Assembly (NCBI GenBank): GCA_033296885.1
Contig: MU864047.1
Coordinates: 1 to 53,047, forward strand
Reading direction: 5' to 3'
DNA from: Triangularia verruculosa
Lineage: Eukaryota; Ascomycota; Sordariomycetes; Sordariales; Podosporaceae
Length of the DNA: 53,047 nt
The position numbers and the translations under genes are program-made. The notes beneath the pieces were generated by a model. The model worked only from the letters and a program-made list of their open reading frames with translations, ran no database searches and was not told the DNA's origin. Shown here in pieces: positions 34,244 through 46,227 of the stretch (position 1 is the first letter of the stretch; every line of letters starts with the position of its first letter).

Positions 34244-35373
34244 CTACACACTATTCCTAGTCCTACTTTCTGGAGTCCTCTGGCCGTTTCCACGCTTCTG
34301 GTTCTCTCCAAGTGAACCAAGTGACCTCGCACCGCTCATCTGGCTTTGCTGTGCCCTTGCCATCCATCTCAAACTATTCAGTGGGCGTGTATCTAGCTCG
34401 TACCAGACTCTCGGGACATCCATCTCGGTCGTTCCATGGAACTCGTGCATTTCTTGAACTGGACCCTGTGGGTTCAGGTGGAGAATTGATCTTCCATCTA
34501 GCTGCGGTTGTGAAGGTAAATGACAAGCTGCTTTTTTGACTCGACGACCCCAATAAACCATTAGTAACAGGATCAACAGACCGACACCTACTACCGTACC
34601 GACTATGGCACTAATTAGAACGGTGTTATCGGGTGTACCGGCGTTTCTTTCTGGAGGTGGCACTGTGTCGGGGGCGTTAGAAGTTGGTGTAATGTGTGAG
34701 CTGAAGGCGAGCTTACTTGTAGAGCTCGGGAACGTCGAGGTCTCCGTACTGACATTGGTGCCTTGTGTTCCTCCGATTGTTGCCGATGCTGAGGTAGAAG
34801 AGAATGTTTCCGGTGTCGTTGCGGGGCTCATTGTTGAGGTTTGTGATGTGAAGCCCGAAGAATTACCAGTAAGAGTGGAAGTAGTCGAAGAGGATCGACT
34901 GACATGACTGGTTGTAGGCGTGTGAGTCGTCACTGAGCTTAAAATGGTTGAAACTGCCGCGGTGACTGATGTGCTGCTCAATGTAGGTATCGCTGCCACT
35001 GAGGTCGTAGTAGGGTCTATCAAAGTTGTCGACGTCGAGGTTGACCGAGGAGGCGGAGGAGGGGGCAGCGGAGGAAGGCTGACAAGCTCTATACAGTAGT
35101 CGATATACGTCTGGAACTGAGGCAAAAGACCTGTATCTCTCGGCTTGTCCTGATTGCTTGCGATACAGAGTCTACAGTCCTCATAAGTGGCTCTAAAAGC
35201 TGAACCTGCTTCGCAGAGTTCTGGCTGTCGCCCTACTCGTTGTGCCTCAAGATACGCATTATCTAGCATCTTGTATTAGCTAAGTGGCTATCACGGGGCC
35301 AAGCAAAAACACATACCGCAAGCAGCAAAACAAACCGCTGGTATATTGAGACCATTGCCTTGACGCTTTTCAT
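34244..35373 (-). CDS. Secreted-side Cys-rich, Ser/Thr-rich single-pass membrane protein
   Basis: Exons 35317-35373 and 34244-35269, 360 aa, split by a 47-nt phase-0 intron with a GCTAAT branch site. Exon 1 encodes a signal peptide (MKSVKAMVSIYQRFVLLLA). It is followed by a short Cys-containing domain (LCEAGSAFRATYEDCRLCI ... YIDYC), a poly-Pro stretch, ~140 residues of Ser/Thr-rich stalk that would be heavily O-glycosylated, and one membrane helix (TVLISAIVGTVVGVGLLILLLMVYW). A basic stop-transfer and a tail with LDGRSILHLNP, EMHEFHG and YELDTRPLNS complete it. The layout is that of fungal wall-sensor-like surface proteins. The exact role is unknown. A shorter paralogue sits directly downstream and a tail fragment lies at 4185. 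Confidence 0.75.
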
Positions 35374-36950
35374 GGTGTAAATCCATATTTTTCTGCCTAT
35401 TGAAAATAATTGCACAGCTATCAACGCATAAATAGTTGGCAGAGGACAAGAGAGAAATGCGGATCTTATAAGGAGGCTACCACCCGCCCCTGAATGACCC
35501 ATCTCGCCATGCATGGAAGATCCGGACCTGAAATCGAGACCAGTAGCTGCTCTCGGTCGTGGAAGTGGCGATATGGCGAGGCTACAAATCCAGTTACCAA
35601 GAATACTTCTGCTGTGCCGCATGGCAATTTTACCGGGATCGAGGTGTTGTCAGAGAGTCGTGTGAAGGTTTGGGGGTTGGAAGCTGCAGGCCAGACACTT
35701 CGTCGATCAGCAAGCAGCCAAGCGTGATAGCCATGGCAAACGGCAAGGCGACATGTTATGAGCAAAAGCCCGTTAGAATACCCGCAAGGACTACCTCATA
35801 TCGTTGCAAGTACCGCTCAAGAGACGTCCTCCAATATTTCAGTCGGCTGAACTGCTTCGGTCTTTCAATTGGCACAGTTTCGGATATTTTAATCGAGTGT
35901 TGTTTGTTTGTAGGTGAGGCCACGCCAAGATGGCCCCCAATCCCGACTCAGGGGGTGCCAAGCCGGCGCTGTCGGGAGTGCCAAGGTTCGGGCCGCATAC
36001 GCCAAGCACGGTGTTTGCGGAGCGGGGCCGAGTGGGGGTATCTGTGTCTGAGGTTTGATGTTGGTTCTCGATGTGTAGCTGTTGATTTGTCACGGTCAGT
36101 GAAGACGACGAACATTCGCGCCCATCAGACGCGTTGGTGGGGAAAGGCTCTCCTGGGTCCCATTATTGATAAGGAGATCAGTGGGGGCTGGTCTGATCGG
36201 ATCGGAGATGTCGAGGAAAAGCCGTTGCAAAAGAGAGACCACCTCAGATCAATGATCAGTTCCCACAAGTCAAGCAGCGGAAACCGGCAGAAAAGTCTAA
36301 TCTGCTGTCCACGCCGAATCATCCCCGTGCCTGCCTCTATCTCCGCGGGTGTCTTCCTTCCACATTGGATACAAGTCACAATCTGCAACACCTGATTGGC
36401 CGGATAAGTGTTATCATTGGACTGATATCCGCTATCAAAGTTCACCGTCTCCCGCGCATGCAACGTCTGGAAATCCACGAAAACACAGCAGTCCCGCAGT
36501 CGTTGAACAAAGGTGGCTGCTGCTTCTCCGGCGCCCGTCATGCGTCATCATATTACACTATGCCCATTGGTACCCCAACTGCCCTGAATCGCCCCTGGGA
36601 CTTGTCCGCGGCCCCGGAGATGTGCATCTCCTTGCTTCCTTCGGGAGAGGCAGATGGGAGATTAGATATCGCCCGTCGAACGGGTGGCCTGATGCTCTGC
36701 CGCCTAGAAGCACACGATGATAGACCATGTCTAACATCCCATCTTTCTCCGGTCTTTCCTTTCCTGCCGTCTCTTCTCTTGTCTATTCGGTTTGTTGGCT
36801 TCTTGACGACATTGGCCCAGCCTTGCCAACCTAGGTTGATTGACTCAGGTTGGCCTTTTCTGCAGCTCTTATCTGCCTACCTTCCAGTTGGCTTGTTCCT
36901 CTCCTGATAACCCCCATTTTTGGAAAACGCCCCTTCAAAGTCTGCCCACA
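35374..36950. promoter_or_regulatory. Intergenic region and nitrite reductase promoter
   Basis: A 1.6-kb region between divergent genes. It has a perfect NirA-type site CTCCGCGG at 36341-36348, a NIT4-like TCCGCGG at 36605-36611, and GATAAG words (NIT2/AreA class) at 36168-36173 and 36403-36408, the latter followed within 3 bp by TTATC. These fit nitrate induction and nitrogen-repression control of nitrite reductase. Long frames in both strands here (35559-36395, 36125-36541, 36365-36907) look non-coding. Confidence 0.6.
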
Positions 36951-39900
36951 ATGGCAGTTGGACGCAGGAGGATTGTTGTTGTTGGCTTGGGAATGGTGGG
37001 TATCAGCTTTATGTGAGCAAAACGCCAGATTCATCTGATTGTGGACACTCCTGACTTGGTATCCTACTGATAGAGAGAAACTCCTGAAACTCGATGCGAG
37101 AGCACGGGAATACAACGTTGTAGTGGTTGGCGAAGAGCCACATCTGGCCTACAACAGAGTCGGGTTAACTAGCTTCTTCGAGCACCGCAAGATCGAGAAC
37201 CTGTATCTCAATCCACTAGAATGGGTATGTCGCTGCCCCTGGTGGCCATGGCCAACACTGACACCGGTAATACAGTACACAGCTGTCCCCGACGGAGCTC
37301 TCAGCTATCACCTCAACACCAAAGTCACCGAAATAAACCCATCCAAGAAGACGATATCGTGCGCTAATGGCGACGTAGTCAGTTACGATATCCTCGTTTT
37401 GGCCACTGGCTCCGACGCCCTGCTGCCAAAACACACACCTGGCCATGACGCCAAAGGTGTCTTTGTCTACCGGACGGTGGAAGATTTGGAAAAGCTTATT
37501 GCCTTCTCGGCAAATCAGAAGGGCACCGTTGGTGCTGTGGTAGGAGGTGGTTTGTTGGGTCTCGAAGCCGCCAAGGCTATGATGGATCTGGAATGCTTCG
37601 AAAAGGTCAAAGTCATTGAGCGCAACCGATGGGTTCTCAGCCGGCAGCTGGATGCTGATGCGGGCGGCATGGTTGTGGAGCAAGTAAGGAGTCTCGGTGC
37701 TGTTGTTTTGCTCAGCAAGAGGGTGGGCAGGATTGAGGTGACGGAAGACAACAGTGTCAAGGGTGTTCACTTCGAAGATGGCGAGTACATGGACTGCTCG
37801 ACAATTTGTTTTGCTATCGGTGTTCGGCCACGAGACGAGCTCGCTAGAAAGGCAGGCATCCTATGTGCCGACCGTGGCGGCGGCATCGTCGTCGATGATA
37901 GCCTTCAGACGAGCCATCCAGACATCTACGCCATCGGAGAGTGCGCAAGCTGGCAAGGCCAGACTTTCGGCTTGATTGCCCCAGGAGTGGAGATGGCCGA
38001 CGTTCTCACATTTAACCTCACACAATCCCGGCATCATCAACCACGATTGTACAAGCGCCCGGACCTGAGTACCAAGCTGAAATTGCTCGGTGTTGAGGTC
38101 GCCAGCTTTGGTGATTTCTTCGCCGATCGCGATGGGCCAAAGTATCTCCCTGCCAGGGCAAAGAAGGGTCGCGAGTCACCATTATCAACGGTCAAGGTGC
38201 TCACCAACGGCACTCCTCCTGCTCCTGTCAAGGCTCTGACATACAAAGACCCTTTTCTCAACATCTACAAGAAGTACATCTTCTCGGTAGACGGGAAATA
38301 CCTTCTTGGAGGCATGATGATCGGTGACACATCTGACTACGTCAAACTTGTCCCACTAGTCAAGAACCAAAAGGAGCTCGACGTTCCGCCATCCCAACTG
38401 ATCCTCGGGACCAAAAAGGAAGGTGCTGATGATGGCGATGACCTCGACGACGACACCCAGATTTGCAGTTGCCACAATGTCACGAAAGCTGATGTTGTCA
38501 ACACCGTCAAGGATGGCACTTGCAAGTCCATTGGGGAGGTCAAGTCCTGCACGAAAGCCGGTACAGGCTGTGGAGGTTGCATGCCTCTTGTAACCTCCAT
38601 CTTCAACAAGACAATGAAGGACATGGGCAATGAGGTCAAGAACAACATCTGCCCGCACTTCAACTACAGCCGTGCTGATCTCTACAACATCATCATGGTC
38701 AAGCGACTGACGGTATTCCATGAAGTGATGAAGGAAGCAGGAAATGATCCCGAGAGCATAGGGTGCGAAGCCTGCAAGCCAACGCTGGCTAGCATTTTTG
38801 CCAGTTTATGGAACAAGCACGTCATGGACAAGCCTCACCATGGGCTACAAGAGACCAACGACAGATACCTGGGTAACATTCAACGCAACGGAACATACTC
38901 CGTCGTCCCTCGAGTATCAGCCGGAGAGATCACTCCTGAGAAGCTGGTTGTTATCGGCGAGGTCGCAAGAGATTACAAGCTCTACACCAAGATCACCGGT
39001 GGTCAAAGAATCGACATGTTTGGTGCTAAAAAGCAAGACCTTCTGGACATCTGGAAAAGGTTGGTGGATGCTGGCATGGAGTCCGGACACGCCTATGCCA
39101 AGTCCCTCAGAACCGTCAAGAGCTGTGTAGGTACCACTTGGTGCCGCTATGGTATCGGTGACAGCGTCGGCATGGCTGTCCGCTTGGAAGAGCGTTACAA
39201 GTCTCTACGCGCGCCGCATAAGATCAAGGGTGGTGTCAGCGGTTGCGTGCGAGAGTGCGCCGAAGCTCAAAACAAGGAGTATGCTTTCCGTCCTTTTCTG
39301 ACTCATCATTGCCTGCTAACAATCCTCCCAGTTTCGGTCTGATTGCAACCGAGAAAGGCTTCAACATCTTCGTCGGCGGCAACGGCGGTGCTAAACCCCG
39401 CCACTCCGAGCTCCTCGCCAAAGATGTGCCCCCCACCGAAGTCATCCCCATCCTCGACCGCTACCTCATGTTCTACATCCGCACCGCCGACAAGCTCCAA
39501 CGGACAGCTCGCTGGCTCGAGGCCCTCCCCGGCGGTTTGGCCTACCTTAAGTCCGTCATTCTCGACGACAGCCTCGGCCTCAACGCTTCCCTCGAGGCGC
39601 AAATGCAAGAGCTCGTCGACAGCTTCTTTGACGAATGGGCAGAGGCGATCAACAACCCTGAAATCGCCGCGCAGTTCAAGCAGTTCGCCAACACAACAGA
39701 AACCCTTGAGACGATGGAGCTTGATACGGATCGCGGTCAGCTTAGACCTACGTTCTGGCCAAGCGACGCCTCCGCCAAACAGGATTTCGCCGGGTTAGCT
39801 AAGCAATGGTCCTCACTCACCTGGCAGCCGATCTTGGAGGCGTCATACTTCAAGGGTGCCGATGATGTTCCAAATGGTATCTCCGCCGCGATTAAGCGAG

Positions 39901-40412
39901 GGGATACACAGCTTGCACTGTTCAGAGTCAAGGGCAAGTACTATTGTACACAACAGATGTGTCCTCACAAGCGAGCATTCATTCTCTCCGACGGCCTGGT
40001 CGGAACGAACTCCGCCTCTCCTTCGACTGGTGAGGCGCCCTATGTGTCTTGCCCGCACCACAAGAGGAACTACGACTTGTCAAATGGCGCTTGCAAGAAT
40101 GACTCGGAGCTGTCCATCGCTACTTTCGAGGTGGAAGAAAGAGATGACGGCATGGTGTATGTGAAGTTGCCGCCAGTGGGGGAGCTTGATGAGAAGCTAG
40201 GGACAAAGAAGTGGATGGTCAAGAGTGGTGAGGCTGGAGAAGGCCAGTTGAAGGAGTTGGATAGAAAATTGGGGCTGGAAGGGCCTGGTGGACAGTGGAA
40301 GGGACACAGGGCGAAGAGGCCTGGGGTGAAGCCACATTCGGAGAATGGGATGAGGAGGCCGGTTGAGGTTATGGCTGGCGGTGGAGGTTGTGGGAGTGCA
40401 CCGGATTGGTGA
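36951..40412 (+). CDS. nit-6: Nitrite reductase [NAD(P)H], siroheme type
   Basis: Exons 36951-37012, 37074-37224, 37276-39278 and 39332-40412 give 1098 aa (orthologue of Neurospora nit-6 / Aspergillus niiA). It reduces nitrite to ammonium in the cytosol, the second step of nitrate assimilation. In order: N-terminal FAD-binding motif (IVVVGLGMVGISFIEKLL), substrate face (EEPHLAYNRVGLTSFFEH), NAD(P)H-binding motif (VVGGGLLGLEAAKAM), BFD-like [2Fe-2S] domain (CSCHNVTKADVV ... CGGC), ferredoxin-like half domains, and the siroheme/[4Fe-4S] ligands C-x5-C (SCVGTTWC) and C-x3-C (GCVREC). Next come FIVGGNGG-type FVGGNGGAKPRH and a C-terminal NirD/Rieske domain (CPHKRAF ... CPHHKRNYD). All cofactor ligands are present. 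The second intron is 51 nt and in frame, so an unspliced reading shows a false insert after NPLEW. Confidence 0.97.
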
Positions 40413-41171
40413 TGAAGAATATATGAGACGGTCTTTTTGGATATATTGGGGAGGGACATGTTCAATGATGAGAAATATGGAGTTGGGGGAGCAATATTAT
40501 GATTTGTGTATATTTTTGACTGCGGATTTATGAGCAATGTTCAGGTGTTCCTCCATTGAGAGAGGTTCTAAACTAAAATATCTGACCACATCATAGATGA
40601 TGATGATGCCTAATGGAGTAAAACACCTGACGAAGAATAAAGGAGTCAGCCAACACTTCTCACGAATACAACCCTAACCCCTGAGATGCTGACAAACAGT
40701 ACGCTGCCCTAACCCTCCCTTGCGTTCTCACCTCCTCCGCTCTTCAAACATAATTCATCACACACCATTCTGTTTCCTCTTTTGCTCCAAACTTGCGATT
40801 TTATACTATTCCCTCATCTTTCGTGAAAACTCGTCGTTTGAAACCAAGATCATTTCGCATTGCTGCCCCGGATTCTTTCCCCATTGTTACCTGATTGCTC
40901 GGACGGCGTCATGCAGGACCCCCTGTCACATTGGAACATTTGGTGCCGCGTGCGGCTGAGGTCGTCTCTTCCTGCCGACGAAGATGATTTGACCGTCAAG
41001 ATTTTCCCTTTTTCTTTTCATCATCAACACCGATACAAATTCTCACTTTTGTCATTCCTTTGATGTATCATATGTTGCAACTCGCTCTCTAGTAAAAACC
41101 ACCTACATTATCGCCCCTGTCTTTCGTTCTCTTCTCGTTGACTTGATCACACGCTGTTGTTCAAACTCACA
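40413..41171. other. Intergenic region with teloboxes
   Basis: This holds the 3' end of the nitrite reductase transcript and the promoter of the next gene. Two AACCCTAAC / CCCTAACCC telobox words lie near 40670-40680 and 40706-40714, on the same strand as the following gene. There are pyrimidine-rich leader sequences close to 41171. Confidence 0.45.
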
Positions 41172-42991
41172 ATGTCTGACTTCAGAGACGCCGACTCTGG
41201 CGGAGGAGATCACTCGGCAACAGATATAATCACGTACTTCGGCGTCCCTCTCGCCGTGCTGGGTGTCTTGCCAATTCTGTACAACACCGCCGCCACGCTC
41301 GCCGCTTTGTCACGGATCAAGCGCATGCTCAGACACTCCCGGCTGACGGCACTCACGCGTTCCGATGTCGTCAATCGGATTATCGAGGTCGAGTTACCGC
41401 GGTATGCCGTCCGCCCTATGGATCGGTTTACCGATAGGGCAGAGTACTGGAGTATATCCAGTCATCGATCTACTATTCCTGGAGGGAGCTGGACGACGTT
41501 CAACTGGAGGACGAATGTGATCGGGTTGAATACCCAGAGAGTGGAATATGCGGATCAACTGAGACAGCCGCAGGTGGAGGTGGAGTTTGATCAGTTGGTT
41601 TGCTATTTGTTGGATTTGGGGGCGGTGCCGGATGCGTATGGTTGGAGGATGTTGCGGGGTAGTGGGCTGTGGACGCCGGTGGGGTGCACGCTGATGAAGA
41701 GTCCGGATGGGAGGGAGAAGGCGTTGAGTATTGCGCCGTTGGATGGGAGTGATGGGCATTTGAGTTTGGCGGTATCATGGGAGGGGGGTTGGACGAGGAG
41801 AAGCTGGGGGGATTTACCGCCTTATTGGGTGAGGTTACCGCCACCTCCGCAGGTTGAGATTGCTGAAGAGGAGAAGGTAGCTGGGGAGACACCGACAGAG
41901 GGGGAGGGAAGAGGGGACTCGATATCGGAAGCTCGAGAGCCAGAGCATGGTTCTTGCTCGAGTCTCCATAAGATGTCTACGGAGACGTCACGGCCGAGGA
42001 CGCAACCGCAGAAACCATCATTGTCGAATATTCCAATTACTTGCCAGGTTTCTACCGATGGTATTGCTACCGCGTTGCGTCAGGAAGCACAGTTGACCAG
42101 CACTATCAACCTCGATTCATTGCCGATTGATCACATTCGCGTGCGGTCTTCGTCCTCCTCTGGGGCCTGGTTCGCTTCAGCGGCAACGGCGTACGGCACC
42201 ACATCGCAGACTATTCTCTGGTCGTACAAAATCCCCGATGATATCCTCACTTTCTCGCGGAAGGAAACAGTACCATGTGGTGTTTTGGTCTTGCTCAATG
42301 TGGTGGAGCAATCTGCCACCCCAGAATGGGCAACCACGTACAATGACAGTGGTGCAGACCTAGACCGGTTTACCGCGAGGGTGAGGGAGCAAAGAGCAGC
42401 TATGGCGGCCGAGGCAAAGCTACCTGCCGCTCAGAAGGCGCAAGCAGCGATGGAGAGGGTAAGAAGGGAAAATGAACAGCGGATACAAGACAGTATGCCT
42501 CCCTCCCCATCCCCCAGTTTTCTGCAACATAGACTGACAAAGCGGAAACAGTGAAAGACAAACACCGGCTCCAAACGGCCCGTCAAGAAACGCGCCTGCT
42601 CGAAGCCCTCCAGTCCCCAAAATGGGACACGAAACTCGTCGCGGAACACAACTTGACCTGGCTCAAAAACCAATCCAACAGCAACGCTACAGAAAAAGTA
42701 GCTCCCAACATGGACATGAAACAGGTGGTGGGGACCCTACTGTATCGCATGGTGTTGGACAGTCAGTTTACGGCGAAACTGTGCGAGATGCTGGACCTGT
42801 GGAAGAACTGGGCGGAGAATGGCGGGATGAGAAAGAGCGACCTGGAGAGGATACGGGAGGGGCAGGTGATGTGGGCGTACGCGACGCTGTTGGTGGCGAT
42901 GATTAAGGATTGCACGGGGCTGGCGGAGGGAACGGTGGCGCTGGATCTGCAAGAGTGCTTGAGGGTTTGGAGGAATGTTCGGTTGGGTTAG
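41172..42991 (+). CDS. Membrane-anchored protein of unknown function
   Basis: Exons 41172-42492 and 42552-42991, 586 aa. The ATG at 41172 (MSDFRDADSGGG) is the first in frame. A 59-nt intron (GTATGC ... CTGAC ... AAACAG) joins RIQD to MKDKHRLQ without a frame change. Near the N-terminus is one hydrophobic segment (ITYFGVPLAVLGVLPILYN), then an NTAATLAALSRIKRML amphipathic helix. A domain follows with several Trp-rich positions (YWSISSHRSTIPGGSWTTFNW, YGWRMLRGSGLWTP), a variable Pro/Glu/Ser linker and a helical C-terminus with coiled-coil tendency. I know similar proteins only as fungal hypotheticals. No catalytic motif is seen. Confidence 0.8.
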
Positions 42992-43418
42992 ATGCCTGCC
43001 CGGTGGGTTAGGGGAGTTTGTACGCTGGTTTGACGGCATCACGTAGCCACGTGGAGGCTAGTTTACGGTGAAGGGAATTCGTGCTCTTTCATCTGATAGC
43101 TTAGTGAAGGAAAAGCGTTTCACAATGGGGTCATGTTTGTTACTTTTGGGTAACCGGCGACAAGGCTGGGCTGGTTTAAAGGGGAACAGCCATCTTATCC
43201 TGCGTGAGGTCGTGCTTGCCGTTTCGGTCATACACTTAGAAAGCCTTGCGCACGATGGCCGATGACCAGGTCAGGCATGGGTTTCTCGCTTTTCTTGCTT
43301 CGATTCTCTTCCCGATTGAAAGATCGCTGAACCAGCCAGCAGATTTACCATTTCGCTTCTTGCTATTTTACTTGACAGTTAGTTGGCCATATCGATACCG
43401 TTTGAATACCTAGGTACC
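42992..43418. other. Intergenic region, promoter of the carboxypeptidase-like gene
   Basis: No gene or repeat is recognised. A stretch with CTTGACAG and an AT-rich segment precedes the ATG at 43419. Confidence 0.35.
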
Positions 43419-45459
43419 ATGCTCTATTTATGCAGCGTGAAGCTGCTTTTCACCCTGTTTTCAGCCGCGCTGCTCAAACGACAGGCCTTTGCTCAGTTTC
43501 TTCCTCTTTACGATGCAAATTTGACAACACTTAACTCACCTCACGACCCGAATATCACCATCTCGTACAAAGTCCCTGAGGGTGCTTGCAAGACAGCTTT
43601 TGACACACAAAAGCAGTACTCGGGCTGGGTCAGAATCCCAGTTGAGGATGAGTCAACTAACCTGTTCTTTTGGTTTATCGAAGCACGGGAGCCAACACCA
43701 GCGCTGACAATATGGCTCAACGGTGGAGCTGGAGGGAGTTCCATGTCGGGGTTCTGGCAAGAGAATGGCCCCTGTGAAGTGGTGGAGAAGGACAAGGACA
43801 ACCTCGAGGTCAAAGCTAGGGAATGGGGCTGGGATAGGGCATCGAATATGCTGTACATCGACCTTGTATGTTCGCTCCCCTCTTTCTCTCCCATGGTCAC
43901 AATGCTAACCCAGCCCACAGCCCTCAGTAGGATTTTCCTACACCACCCCCATCACCAACGGCAGCTTCGACTCTTACAACGCCACAACCATATTCCCCCC
44001 TGAACCCATCCCCGAATGGAGCAGCCCCTGGGCCTTCACAAACGGCACCTTCTCCATTCCCAACCCCTCAACCAACACCTTCACCGCCGCCCACCTCGTA
44101 TGGAACCTCCTCCAAGCGTTTTTGTTGACGTTCCCTCAATACAATCCCCCGCTCAACTCCTCCACTGGGATCTCCCTCTTCGCCAAATCCACCACCGCCC
44201 CTTACGCCCCTCTATTCGCGTCCTATTTCCACTCCCAAAACCTTGCCCTCTCCAACTCCTCCCTCCCGAGTTCCGTCCTGCCAATCAAGATCTCAGCTAT
44301 AGGGTTGATCAACGCCTGCAATATCGACCCTGTCTCGCAAGCCCAATCATACGCCACCATGGCAACGAACAACTCTTTCAATCTCCCGTTGTTAACCACC
44401 GAGCAAGCCTCCCCCATCATGGAAGCTTTCAAGACAAGAGGCGGATGCTCAGACCTCCTCGCCGTGTGCAGATCCGACAACCCCACCGGCCTAACAAAAG
44501 ACGACCAAATCCAAGTCTGCCAGCAGGCCGCCTCCTGCATGGACTCCCTCACCTTTCCCTACCAGAAATACACCTCCCGCTCCCTCCACGACATCTCCAA
44601 CCCCTCCTTCGACCCCCTCCCCAACCAAACCTACCTCACCTACCTCAACTCCCTCGCCTTCCTCTCCGCCCTCGGCTCCCCAATCAACTTCACCGATCTC
44701 CCCCCCGCCTATCCCCCCCTCAGCCCAGACCCAATCCCCGCACTCACCTCCCTCCTTTCCCAAGGCGTAAGAATAGCAATGATATCCGGAGACAGAGACT
44801 ACCTCTGCAACTGGTACTCTACCCAATCCACCGCCCTCAGACTAGCCTCTTCACTCCCGTCTTACTCCCCTTTTTTAAACGCTGCTGGATACGCCCAAAT
44901 CTACTCCAACACGACCTACATCGGCGGCGCGGTCCGCCAGTTCGCCAACCTCTCCTTCTCCCGCGTCTACGACGCAGGGCACTTCCCCTCTTATTCCCAG
45001 GCAGAAACACTCTTCGAGGTCTTTGCAAGAGTTGTTCTGGGTGATCGATCGCTCAGCACGGGCGAGGAGGTCGAGTTGGGCGGCACTTTTGCCACGGAGG
45101 GGGATCCGGAAGCGACGCACACGGCCGAGTTGCTGGCGACTAATGTCCCCAATCCGAGGTGCTACATTCGAAAGGCTGCCGAGACGTGTGATGATGAGAG
45201 CACGAGAGCGGTGCTGAGGGGGGAGGGGGTCGTGATCAATGGGGTGTGGTATAATTCCAGTGATGACTGGCAGCTACCGGGACAGAGGGATGGCACTTCT
45301 GGGCAGGATCCAACGACGACAGCGGTGATGACGGGGATATTTACCACGTCCATATCTGCCTCGACGGAAACGGCGAATAGTGCGCCTGTTAGCAGACAGG
45401 GGTCTGCTGCTTACGGTTTGTCGGTGGTGGGGGTGTTGGCTGGCGCGTTGCTTTTGTAA
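43419..45459 (+). CDS. GPI-type serine carboxypeptidase (S10) homologue with altered nucleophile motif
   Basis: Exons 43419-43865 and 43921-45459, 661 aa. Signal peptide (LLFTLFSAALLKRQAFAQF), then S10 landmarks: LNGGAGGSS at 100-108 (normally NGGPG-SS), NGPCEV, VGFSYTTP after the 55-nt intron, the GDRDYLCNW motif around the catalytic Asp (439-447) and AGHFPSYSQ with the catalytic His at 503. The nucleophile segment reads LFAKSTTAPYAP where family members have a GESYGGHYGP-type motif. Ser239 is kept, but the preceding Glu is Lys and the following Tyr-Gly-Gly is Thr-Thr-Ala. The C-terminus has a small-residue cleavage region and hydrophobic end (GLSVVGVLAGALLL), a GPI-anchor signal. It is likely a cell-surface enzyme of changed specificity or a pseudo-peptidase. 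Many N-glycosylation sites are present. Confidence 0.9.
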
Positions 45460-45728
45460 TGGCGATGGTGATGGTTCGTAAGTGTACTGCTGAACAGCAC
45501 GAGATATGCATCATTAGATATTGAACCTCAACTTCGTTCTTCCAGATATGCATCATTCATGACACCCAACATGATACGAGCTATCGAGACCGGAATTTCT
45601 TCCCCATACCACAACCTTGTGGCCATGATTACAGTGAAAAAGTTGGCAGTGATAGCGACGCTAGGACACTTGGACGAGTTAGCCCATGAATAACTCAAAG
45701 ATACAAGTCAGAAAGAGTAATGATGGAT

Positions 45729-45823
45729 GACTTTATCAGAAATCTTGCCATGTCACTGGCCATTTCATCAAAGCGATTGCTATGTAGACCGTCGTGATAA
45801 TATTTTGAATCATCATAAAAGTC
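45729..45823 (-). ncRNA. snR73: Box C/D snoRNA 6, snR73-like (25S rRNA guide)
   Basis: Box C is ATGATGA (45816-45810) and box D is CTGA (45739-45736), with terminal stem GACTTT / AAAGTC. TCACGACGGTCTA is complementary to TAGACCGTCGTGA of 25S rRNA, the segment with yeast Cm2959, the target of snR73. A TTGATGA C' box follows. The D' box is degenerate. The D-side guide GGCAAGATTT is unassigned. In yeast snR73 follows snR74 directly, as here. Confidence 0.85.
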
Positions 45824-45976
45824 GGGGAGGCGGTGTGATAAAGAGGACAGTGTATGCTTACATTAGAGACCGATTGTTGGTTGCGACAGGAGACCATCAT
45901 GCTCATCATGACCAAAAGAATCTGCGAAAGTTAGCCAATGATCACTTTGAGTGGTCAAGAGGTGATGTGGCATGGG

Positions 45977-46057
45977 AACATTCAGACATGGACCTTGTCA
46001 TCAACGCGTGAGCTCCGACATATGCTTGTCAATTTTTTTGTCATGTCATCATAATGT
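45977..46057 (-). ncRNA. snR74: Box C/D snoRNA 5, snR74/U27-like (18S A28 guide)
   Basis: Box C is ATGATGA (46052-46046) and box D is CTGA (45985-45982), with terminal stem ACAT/ATGT. GACAAGCATATG is complementary to CATATGCTTGTC near the 5' end of 18S rRNA. It is followed by CGGA as D' box, and the fifth pair upstream falls on A28, the site guided by yeast snR74 and vertebrate U27. A TTGATGA motif acts as C'. The second guide, AAGGTCCATGT before D, is unassigned. Confidence 0.9.
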
Positions 46058-46227
46058 GCTGTGGGAGGTGATGTGTTGGGAAGCAAGTTGGCAACATACC
46101 AAAAGATGAGATGAGGTCGAGTGGAGTGGGACAAGGTCGCGGAATATCAGATGAACTGGTCTGAACACTTGAAGCGGGTCAGTAAAAAGTTCGCTTTGCA
46201 TGCTTCAAAATGTGATGGAGATGTGCG

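Noticed and set aside
35559..36395. 278-codon plus-strand frame
   Set aside because: Starts with GTG, is rich in Cys, Arg and Ser without any family pattern, and covers the nitrite reductase promoter.
36125..36541. 138-codon minus-strand frame with an ATG
   Set aside because: Overlaps the promoter sites, mixed composition, no recognisable domain or splice sites.
37225..37275. In-frame 17-aa insert in nitrite reductase
   Set aside because: It has a GTATGT donor and ACAG acceptor; removing it restores the conserved NPLEW-YTAVPDG join.
45893..45910. Seventh box C (ATGATGA) in the snoRNA host
   Set aside because: No box D or terminal stem follows within a normal distance; the segment fits a host exon ending at the 45861 donor.
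45727..46011. 94-codon plus-strand frame
   Set aside because: No ATG start and entirely explained as the reverse of two snoRNA units and a host exon.
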